Origin: Streptomyces sp. NBC_00691
GTDB lineage: Bacteria > Actinomycetota > Actinomycetes > Streptomycetales > Streptomycetaceae
DNA: 64,000 nt
Assembly: GCF_036226665.1 (NCBI RefSeq)
Contig: NZ_CP109007.1
Location: 6,510,001 to 6,574,000 of the forward strand
Direction: 5' to 3'
Part shown: piece after piece, positions 58,629 through 64,000 of the stretch
How the letters are laid out: every line of letters begins with the position of its first letter
Numbering within the stretch: position 1 is the first letter of the stretch
The notes under the pieces: model-generated
What the model saw: the letters and a program-made list of their open reading frames with translations, nothing else
Told to the model about the DNA's origin: nothing
Database searches by the model: none
Position numbers and translations under genes: made by a program

Positions 58629-58883
58629 ATGGTGCGTTTGAGAGTGGAGTTCACGACCGAGCCGTTCGACCTCGACGAGGCCCCGGCGCACGCGGTCGTG
58701 GCCCGTGAGGTCATCCAGTCGGCCCGGCTGGACGCGGTCGACGTCGGCCCCTTCGGCAACACCGCGGAGGGCGGCGCCGACGAGGTGCTCACCGCCGTCG
58801 ACGCGCTGCTGCGCAAGTCGCTGGCCGCCGGTGCCACCCGCGTCTCGCTCCAGGTGAACGTGCTCGGGGAGGGCGAGAAGTGA
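58629..58883 (+). CDS. Small MTH1187/YkoF-like protein
   Basis: An 84-residue one-domain protein. The pattern VRLRVEFTTEPFDL, GPFGNTAEGGADEVLTAVDALLRKSLAAGATRVSLQVNVLGE resembles the ferredoxin-like MTH1187/YkoF group, which binds small molecules such as thiamine derivatives, but the match is by pattern only. The stop overlaps the next start by four bases, so the two are co-translated. It sits between the hyi promoter and the urate operon. Confidence 0.6.
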   Translation: MVRLRVEFTTEPFDLDEAPAHAVVAREVIQSARLDAVDVGPFGNTAEGGADEVLTAVDALLRKSLAAGATRVSLQVNVLGEGEK

Positions 58884-59266
58884 ACGAGCACCCTCTGGTC
58901 ACCGCCGTGAAGCCGCTGGTCGACGCCATGGGCGCCGAGCTGGTCGTCCCCTCCCAGGCGGAGGCCGACGACGTCGTCCTGTCCTGGGAGGGGGAGGACG
59001 TCCTCGCCGTACGGCTGCCGCAGCTGTCCGATTCCCTCGATCACATCCTCGCGGCGATGGAGCGGCGGCACGGGATGCCGCTGGCCGAACTGGACCGCAA
59101 GGCCAAGCAGGAGGCCGTCCGCCTCCTGGAGGCGCGCGGGGCCTTCGCGGTACGCCACGGCGTGGAGACGGTCGCGGGTGCACTGGGTGTCAGCCGCTTC
59201 ACCGTGTACAACTACCTCAACCGGGAGACCGCCCTGAGCAGGGAAAAGGCCGCCAAGGGCGAGTAG
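58880..59266 (+). CDS. Small HTH protein (HTH_22/YheO-like C-terminus)
   Basis: A 128-residue protein. The C-terminal 45 residues form an HTH resembling the YheO/DauR end (AVRLLEARGAFAVRHGVETVAGALGVSRFTVYNYLNRE). The N-terminal 80 (VKPLVDAMGAELVVPSQAEADDVVLSWEGEDVLAVRLP) form a small alpha/beta domain that may sense a ligand. It may regulate the adjacent purine or glyoxylate genes, which is inference from position. It overlaps the preceding gene and ends just before a clear terminator. Confidence 0.7.
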   Translation: MNEHPLVTAVKPLVDAMGAELVVPSQAEADDVVLSWEGEDVLAVRLPQLSDSLDHILAAMERRHGMPLAELDRKAKQEAVRLLEARGAFAVRHGVETVAGALGVSRFTVYNYLNRETALSREKAAKGE

Positions 59267-59284
59267 TTGATCATGTGTGGCCAC

Positions 59285-59318
59285 AAGCCGTCGTCCGGAT
59301 GTCGGGACGACGGCTTTT
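59285..59318 (+). terminator. Rho-independent terminator after the HTH gene
   Basis: Twelve-bp perfect stem (AAGCCGTCGTCC with complement), 8-nt loop and a TTTT run, just before the urate-operon promoter. Confidence 0.8.
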
Positions 59319-59329
59319 GCGTGGCCGAG

Positions 59330-59373
59330 TTTTCAACAAAGTGTTGACGTCGTGTTGCGGAGGGCGTTAGCTA
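59330..59373 (+). promoter_or_regulatory. Urate-operon promoter with catalase-shared element
   Basis: TTGACG (59344-59349) and TAGCTA (59368-59373) with an 18-bp spacer. The element TTTTCAACAAA, G, TGTTGACGTCGTGTT (59330-59356) overlaps the -35 box and matches the catalase promoter at 26 of 28 positions. Confidence 0.75.
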
Positions 59374-59421
59374 TCCGCAGCCCGTCCGACGCACAGCGAA
59401 AAACAGCCACGGAGGCTTCCC

Positions 59422-59946
59422 GTGACTTCAGGTACGACACCGGGCCTCACCCGGTTCAACACGTCCGCGGACAGCGAGGCCCTCGCCGCGCTCCACGAGG
59501 TGTGTTCCAGTTCGGCGTGGGGGAGCCAGATCCTCGCCCAGCGCCCGTACACCACCGCCGAGGCCCTCTTCCTCGCCAGCGACGCCGCCATGGCCGAGCT
59601 GACCGCCGAGGACCTGGCCGAGGCGATGGCGGGGCACCCGCCGATCGGTCGTCCGAAGGCCGGGGACCCGACCTCCTCCCGCGAACAGAGCGGGATGGCC
59701 GGCGCCTCCGCGGAGCTCAAGGCCGAGATGCTCGAACTCAACCTGGCCTACCAGGACACGTTCGGACACGTCTTCCTCATCTGCGCCACCGGCCTGACCG
59801 GCGAGCAGATGCGCGACGCGCTCCGCCGGCGGATCGACAACTCGCCCGAGGCGGAGCGGGAGATCGTCCGCACCGAACTGGGCAAGATCAACCGCATCCG
59901 GCTGACCCGTCTCGTAGAGACCTCCGAGGAAGAGAGCTCCGCATGA
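59422..59946 (+). CDS. uraD: OHCU decarboxylase
   Basis: A 174-residue 2-oxo-4-hydroxy-4-carboxy-5-ureidoimidazoline decarboxylase, last step from urate to allantoin. Features are FNTSADSEALAALHEVCSSSAWGSQI, the catalytic His in MAGHPPIGRPKAGD near 72, SREQSGM (usually S-x-E-Q-x-G) and FGHVFLICATGLTGEQM. The GTG start has GGAGG 7 nt upstream. First gene of the urate operon; the stop overlaps the next start (ATGA). Confidence 0.92.
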   Translation: MTSGTTPGLTRFNTSADSEALAALHEVCSSSAWGSQILAQRPYTTAEALFLASDAAMAELTAEDLAEAMAGHPPIGRPKAGDPTSSREQSGMAGASAELKAEMLELNLAYQDTFGHVFLICATGLTGEQMRDALRRRIDNSPEAEREIVRTELGKINRIRLTRLVETSEEESSA

Positions 59947-60332
59947 GCACCGACACCACGGCCTCGGTGTCCACCCACATCCTGGACACCAGCATCGGCC
60001 GCCCCGCCGAGGGCGTCGCCATCACGCTCGCGGCCCGCAGCGGCCTCGACGCGGACTGGGTCGCGCTCGGCGGTTCCGCCACCGACGCGGACGGGCGCTG
60101 CAAGGACCTGCCGGCGCTGCCGGAGGGCACCACCCACGTACGTCTCGACTTCGAGGTCGAGTCGTACTTCTCCAAGAAGCAAGCCGAGGCGCAGCAGGAC
60201 GCCCCCCGCGTAAGGGACAGCGGTGCGTTCTTCCCGGAGGTGGCGATCACGTTCGCCGTCACGCCGGGCGAGCACTATCACGTACCGCTGCTGCTCAACC
60301 CGTTCGGCTACTCCGTATACCGAGGGAGCTAG
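59943..60332 (+). CDS. uraH: 5-hydroxyisourate hydrolase
   Basis: A 129-residue transthyretin-like enzyme that hydrolyses 5-hydroxyisourate from uricase. The family elements are STHILDTSIGRPAEGVAI at the N-terminus (active-site His), the central Arg region GTTHVRLDFEVESYF and the C-terminal HYHVPLLLNPFGYSVYRGS with the diagnostic YRGS end. Starts inside the stop of uraD and is followed six bases later by uricase. Confidence 0.94.
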   Translation: MSTDTTASVSTHILDTSIGRPAEGVAITLAARSGLDADWVALGGSATDADGRCKDLPALPEGTTHVRLDFEVESYFSKKQAEAQQDAPRVRDSGAFFPEVAITFAVTPGEHYHVPLLLNPFGYSVYRGS

Positions 60333-60337
60333 CAGAC

Positions 60338-61261
60338 ATGCCCACGATTCTCGGCCAGAACCAGTACGGCAAAGCAGAGAACCGCGTCGTCAAGATCACG
60401 CGGGACGGCGACACCCACCACATCAAGGACCTGAACGTCTCCGTCGCCCTCTCCGGCGACCTCGACGACGTCCACCTCACCGGCTCCAACGCCCACTGCC
60501 TCCCCACCGACACGACGAAGAACACCATCTTCGCGTTCGCCAAGGAGTACGGCATCGAGTCCGCCGAGCAGTTCGGCATCCACCTCGCCCGCCACTTCGT
60601 GACGAGCCAGGAGCCGATCAAGAAGGCGCGCATCCGGATCGAGGAGTACTCCTGGGAGCGCATCGCGTCCTCCGAGGCCAACTCCAAGTTCATCGGCGCC
60701 GACGAGGTCAACCACTCCTTCGCCCGCAAGGGCCAGGAGACCCGCGTCAGCCAGATCACCTTCGACGGCGAGAAGTGGGAGGTCATCTCCGGCCTCAAGG
60801 ACCTCGTCGTCATGAACTCCACCAACTCGGAGTTCTGGGGCTACATCAAGGACCAGTACACGACGCTCCAGGAGGCGTACGACCGCATCCTGGCCACGCA
60901 GGTGTCCGCCCGGTGGCGGTTCAACTGGACCGACGACGAGCAGCGCATGCCGAACTGGGAGCGGTCCTACGAGCAGACCAGGAAGCACATGCTCGAGGCC
61001 TTCTCGGAGACGTACTCGTACTCCCTCCAGCAGACGCTGTACCAGATGGCCACGCGCATCATCAACCACCGCTCGGAGATCGACGAAGTCCGCTTCTCGC
61101 TCCCGAACAAGCACCACTTCCTGGTCGACCTCGAGCCCTTCGGCCTCAAGAACGACAACGAGGTCTACTACGCCGCCGACCGCATGTACGGCCTCATCGA
61201 GGCCACCGTCCTCCGCGACGGAGCCACGGCGCAGATCCCGGTCGACATGACCAACCTCTAA
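60338..61261 (+). CDS. uox: Uricase (urate oxidase)
   Basis: A 307-residue cofactor-free urate oxidase (T-fold) that converts urate and oxygen to 5-hydroxyisourate plus H2O2. It starts GQNQYGKAENRVVKITRD, with the Lys/Thr catalytic dyad region PTDTTKNTIFAFAKEYGI near 55-70, the substrate-contacting FVMNST-like block (LVVMNSTNSEFWGYIKDQYTTL) and NKHHFLVDLEPFGLKNDNEVYYAADRMYG at the C-terminus. Third gene of the operon. The H2O2 made explains the catalase with a matching promoter element. Confidence 0.95.
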   Translation: MPTILGQNQYGKAENRVVKITRDGDTHHIKDLNVSVALSGDLDDVHLTGSNAHCLPTDTTKNTIFAFAKEYGIESAEQFGIHLARHFVTSQEPIKKARIRIEEYSWERIASSEANSKFIGADEVNHSFARKGQETRVSQITFDGEKWEVISGLKDLVVMNSTNSEFWGYIKDQYTTLQEAYDRILATQVSARWRFNWTDDEQRMPNWERSYEQTRKHMLEAFSETYSYSLQQTLYQMATRIINHRSEIDEVRFSLPNKHHFLVDLEPFGLKNDNEVYYAADRMYGLIEATVLRDGATAQIPVDMTNL

Positions 61262-61278
61262 GCGGCGTCCGAGTGTCC

Positions 61279-61310
61279 GGCCCCCGCCCGCCCGCAGTCG
61301 GGCGGGGGCC
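61279..61310. terminator. Intercistronic hairpin between uricase and permease
   Basis: Twelve-bp perfect GC stem (GGCCCCCGCCCG with complement) and 8-nt loop, no T-run. Likely attenuates read-through or protects the upstream message. Confidence 0.55.
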
Positions 61311-61332
61311 GCGCCGGACCGGAGGGATTCTC

Positions 61333-62739
61333 ATGGCACAGCCAGCAAAGGGGCCGGCATCCGCCAAAGGCCCGTGTTCCACCCTGCCGGACACGACCGA
61401 CCAGGTCCACCCGGTGGACGAAAAGCTCCCCGCCTCGCGGCTCGTCCCCGCGGCGCTCCAGCACATCGCCGCCATGTACGCCGGCGTCGTCACCCCTCCG
61501 CTCATCATCGGCCAGGCGGTCGGCCTGGACACCGCCGGAATGACCCGGCTCATCGCCGCCAGCCTGCTCATCGCCGGCTGCGCCACCATCCTGCAGACCC
61601 TCGGCGTCCGCGGCTTCGCCGGAAACCGGCTGCCGTTCGTCAACGCCGCCTCCTCCGCCGGCATCGCACCGATGCTCGCCATCGCCGAGACCAGCGCCCC
61701 CGGCCACCAACTCCCCGCCATCTACGGCGCGGTGATGGTCGCCGGAGTGTTCTGCCTCGCCGTCGGACCCTTCTTCGGCCGGCTCCTGCGCTTCTTCCCG
61801 CCGCTCGTCACCGGCGTCGTCATCACCCTCATCGGGGTCACCCTGATGCCCGTGCCCGTCGGCTGGGCCCAGGGCGGCGACAGGAACGCCGCCGACTTCG
61901 GCGCCATGAAGTACCTGGCGCTCGCCGGCTTCACCCTCGTCGTCATCCTGCTCTTCCAGCGCTTCGGCAAGGGCTTCGTCAAGCAGATCGCCCTGCTGCT
62001 CGGCCTCCTCATCGGCACCCTCGCCGCGATCCCGTCCGGGATGGCCGACTTCACCGCCCTGCGCGAGGCCCCCGTCGCGGCCCTGCCCGCCCCCTTCGCC
62101 TTCGGCGCCCCCGAGTTCCAGCCCGCCGCGATCCTCTCCCTGTGCATCGTGATGCTGGTGCTGATGACCGAGTCCAGCGCCGGAATGCTCGCCCTCGGCG
62201 AGATCTGCGAGCGGCGCAGCGACGGCCGGACCATCACCCGCGGACTGCGCACCGACGGCATCGCCACCCTGGTCGGTCCCGTCTTCGGCGGCTTCCCGAC
62301 CTCGGCCTTCGCCCAGAACGTCGGCGTCGTGTCGCTGACCCGGGTGCGCTCCCGGTACGTGGTCGCCGTCGCCGGCGGCGCCCTGCTGGTCCTCGGCGCC
62401 TTCCCCGTCCTCGGCGCGGTCGTCTCCATGGTCCCGATGCCCGTCCTCGGCGGCGCCGGCATCGTCCTCTTCGGCTCGATCGCGGTCAGCGGCATCCGTA
62501 CCCTGTCGGAAGCCGGACTCGACGACAGCTCCAACATCATCCTGGTGGCGGTCGCGCTCGGAGCGGGCATCATCCCGCTCGCCGCGCCCACCTTCTACGT
62601 CGAGTTCCCCGCCTGGGCACAGACCGTGCTCGGCTCCGGCATCAGCGCCGGCGCGCTCGTCGCCGTCCTGCTGAATCTCTTCTTCCACCATCTCGGCACC
62701 CGGAGCCGTCACACGGCTCCGGCACTCAAATCCTCCTAG
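61333..62739 (+). CDS. NCS2-family urate/xanthine permease
   Basis: A 468-residue nucleobase-cation symporter-2 protein with about 14 membrane segments. The NCS2 motif is in GFPTSAFAQNVGVVSLTRVRSRYV (QNxGxxxxT). TM1 begins LQHIAAMYAGVVTPPLIIG with the family His. The Glu in VLMTESSAGMLALGEI near 280 is the usual substrate-site Glu. The setting after uricase suggests urate or xanthine uptake, consistent with the UacT/PucJK group. GGAGGG lies 6 nt before the ATG. Confidence 0.92.
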   Translation: MAQPAKGPASAKGPCSTLPDTTDQVHPVDEKLPASRLVPAALQHIAAMYAGVVTPPLIIGQAVGLDTAGMTRLIAASLLIAGCATILQTLGVRGFAGNRLPFVNAASSAGIAPMLAIAETSAPGHQLPAIYGAVMVAGVFCLAVGPFFGRLLRFFPPLVTGVVITLIGVTLMPVPVGWAQGGDRNAADFGAMKYLALAGFTLVVILLFQRFGKGFVKQIALLLGLLIGTLAAIPSGMADFTALREAPVAALPAPFAFGAPEFQPAAILSLCIVMLVLMTESSAGMLALGEICERRSDGRTITRGLRTDGIATLVGPVFGGFPTSAFAQNVGVVSLTRVRSRYVVAVAGGALLVLGAFPVLGAVVSMVPMPVLGGAGIVLFGSIAVSGIRTLSEAGLDDSSNIILVAVALGAGIIPLAAPTFYVEFPAWAQTVLGSGISAGALVAVLLNLFFHHLGTRSRHTAPALKSS

Positions 62740-62787
62740 GGTCCTGCCGTGCCCACACCATCCCCGAGGAATGAAGGAAGCACCGCC

Positions 62788-64000
62788 ATGGCAGCACCTT
62801 CGGCAGCCCAGCGCATCGTCATCGAGAACGCGGCGATCGCGACCGTCGACGCGAACGACACCGAGTACGCCTCCGGCTACCTCGTCGTCGCGGACAACAA
62901 GATCGAGTCCATCGGCGCCGGCAAGGCTCCCGAGGGCCTGGAGAACGTGGTCCGGCGCATCGACGCCACCGGCCATCTCGTCACGCCCGGTCTGGTCAAC
63001 ACCCACCACCACTTCTACCAGTGGATCACCCGGGGTCTGGCGACCGACCACAACCTCTTCAACTGGCTCGTCGCCCTCTACCCGACCTGGGCGCGGATCG
63101 ACGAGCAGATGGTGCGCGCCGCGGCGCAGGGCTCGCTGGCCATGATGGCCCGCGGCGGTGTCACCACCGCCATGGACCACCACTACGTGTACCCGGTGAA
63201 CTCCGGCGACCTGTCCGGTGCCATCATCGGCGCCGCCTCCGACATGGGCGTCCGCTTCACCCTCGCCCGCGGTTCCATGGACCGCAGCGAGAAGGACGGC
63301 GGCCTGCCGCCGGACTTCGCCGTCGAGACCACCGAGGGCGCGCTCGCCGCGACCGAGGAGACGGTGAAGAAGTACCACGACGCCTCCTTCGACGCGATGA
63401 CCCAGGTCGCCGTCGCCCCCTGCTCGCCCTTCTCCATCTCCACCGAGCTCCTCCGGGAGGGCGCCGCGCTCGGCCGCCGCCTCGGGGTGCGCATGCACAC
63501 CCACGGTTCGGAGACCGTGGAGGAGGAGAAGTTCTGTCACGAGCTCTTCGGCATGGGTCCGACGGACTACTTCGAGTCCACCGGCTTCCTCGGCGAGGAC
63601 GTGTGGATGGCGCACTGCGTCCACATGAACGACTCCGACATCGCGGCCTTCGCCCGCACCAAGACCGGTGTGGCGCACTGCCCCTCGTCCAACGCGCGTC
63701 TGGCCGCCGGCATCGCCCGCGTCCCCGACATGCTGAAGGCGGGTGTACCCGTCGGCCTCGGCGTCGACGGCACCGCCTCCAACGAGTCCGGTGAGCTCCA
63801 CACCGAGCTGCGCAACGCGCTCCTCATCAACCGGCTCGGCGCCCACCGCGAGGCCGCGCTCAACGCCCGCCAGGCCCTCCGCCTCGGCACCTACGGCGGC
63901 GCCCAGGTCCTCGGCCGTGCCGACAACATCGGCTCCCTCGAAGCCGGCAAGCTCGCCGACTTCGTCCTGTGGAAGATCGACGGCCTCGGCCACTCCACCA
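62788..64000 (+). CDS. 8-oxoguanine deaminase-like amidohydrolase (3' end outside window)
   Basis: The first 404 codons of an amidohydrolase-superfamily deaminase; the window ends before the stop codon. Metal ligands are visible: NTHHHFYQW (HxH), RMHTHGSETVEEEKFC, MAHCVHMNDSDI and GVDGTASNESGELHTELR. The sequence resembles 8-oxoguanine deaminases, which give urate, rather than s-triazine hydrolases, though related hydroxy-purine substrates are possible. GAAGGAAG lies about 9 nt before the ATG. It is the fifth gene of the urate operon and would feed urate to uricase. Confidence 0.85.
   Translation, partial: MAAPSAAQRIVIENAAIATVDANDTEYASGYLVVADNKIESIGAGKAPEGLENVVRRIDATGHLVTPGLVNTHHHFYQWITRGLATDHNLFNWLVALYPTWARIDEQMVRAAAQGSLAMMARGGVTTAMDHHYVYPVNSGDLSGAIIGAASDMGVRFTLARGSMDRSEKDGGLPPDFAVETTEGALAATEETVKKYHDASFDAMTQVAVAPCSPFSISTELLREGAALGRRLGVRMHTHGSETVEEEKFCHELFGMGPTDYFESTGFLGEDVWMAHCVHMNDSDIAAFARTKTGVAHCPSSNARLAAGIARVPDMLKAGVPVGLGVDGTASNESGELHTELRNALLINRLGAHREAALNARQALRLGTYGGAQVLGRADNIGSLEAGKLADFVLWKIDGLGHST

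Overview
The window is chromosomal DNA of a Streptomyces or very close relative. The evidence is the very high G+C content with strong third-position bias, many genes that start 6-9 nt after a TAnnnT -10 hexamer without a Shine-Dalgarno (leaderless), one-component regulators beside almost every transport or enzyme gene, a sugar ABC importer lacking its own ATPase gene, and a HelR-type RNA polymerase recycling ATPase preceded by a perfect rifamycin-associated element (RAE). I see no phage, integrated plasmid, complete insertion sequence, CRISPR array, rRNA or tRNA gene.

Layout. 1-6.5 kb: LysR regulator, secreted beta-helix protein, TetR regulator, small cold-shock-domain protein, ArsR regulator with its operator and an MFS exporter, then a deletion scar carrying two gene tails. 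6.5-16.5 kb: an orphan radical SAM enzyme and a sugar-use unit made of a binding protein, two permeases, a LacI regulator and, 3 kb away, a GH35 beta-galactosidase whose promoter carries the same operator. A DUF4097 protein with a divergent HTH/MarR regulator sits between. 16.5-27.4 kb: small accessory genes, HelR with its RAE, a serine hydrolase, DUF4239 and YnfA-like membrane proteins, a binding-protein fold without a signal peptide, and a methyltransferase. 27.6-36.9 kb: a molybdenum block, with molybdate importer (modA, fused modBC), a xanthine dehydrogenase-type enzyme (FAD subunit plus a fused iron-sulfur/Mo subunit), a divergent PucR-type regulator, and two paralogous HTH-Mop proteins at its flanks. 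37-49.7 kb: unknown proteins, CorA, a winged-helix protein, a SUKH-like protein, a GAF-LuxR regulator divergent from two acyl-CoA ligases, GNAT, a TIGR04222-like protein, and a zinc-ribbon/Mrr-like protein. 49.9-64 kb: glyoxylate carboligase, an ArsR/MFS pair, a secreted HNH nuclease, catalase, tartronate semialdehyde reductase, hydroxypyruvate isomerase, two small genes, then the urate operon (OHCU decarboxylase, HIU hydrolase, uricase, NCS2 permease, 8-oxoguanine deaminase-like hydrolase, cut by the window end).

How it works together. Molybdate uptake supplies a Mo hydroxylase that can feed xanthine into urate. The urate operon takes urate to allantoin, and the carboligase, isomerase and reductase return the glyoxylate produced further down to glycerate. 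Allantoinase, allantoicase and ureidoglycolate genes are not in the window. Two promoter signals tie the block together. A bipartite 36-bp operator lies before gcl and before hyi-glxR, and a different 28-bp element overlaps the -35 boxes of both catalase and the urate operon, so H2O2-making uricase and H2O2-removing catalase appear co-regulated. No classic new defence or toxin system was found. The most unusual material is this regulatory wiring, several half-deleted regulator genes, and a few domain architectures (zinc ribbons, collagen-like linker and degenerate Mrr domain; cytosolic binding-protein fold; HTH-Mop pair).
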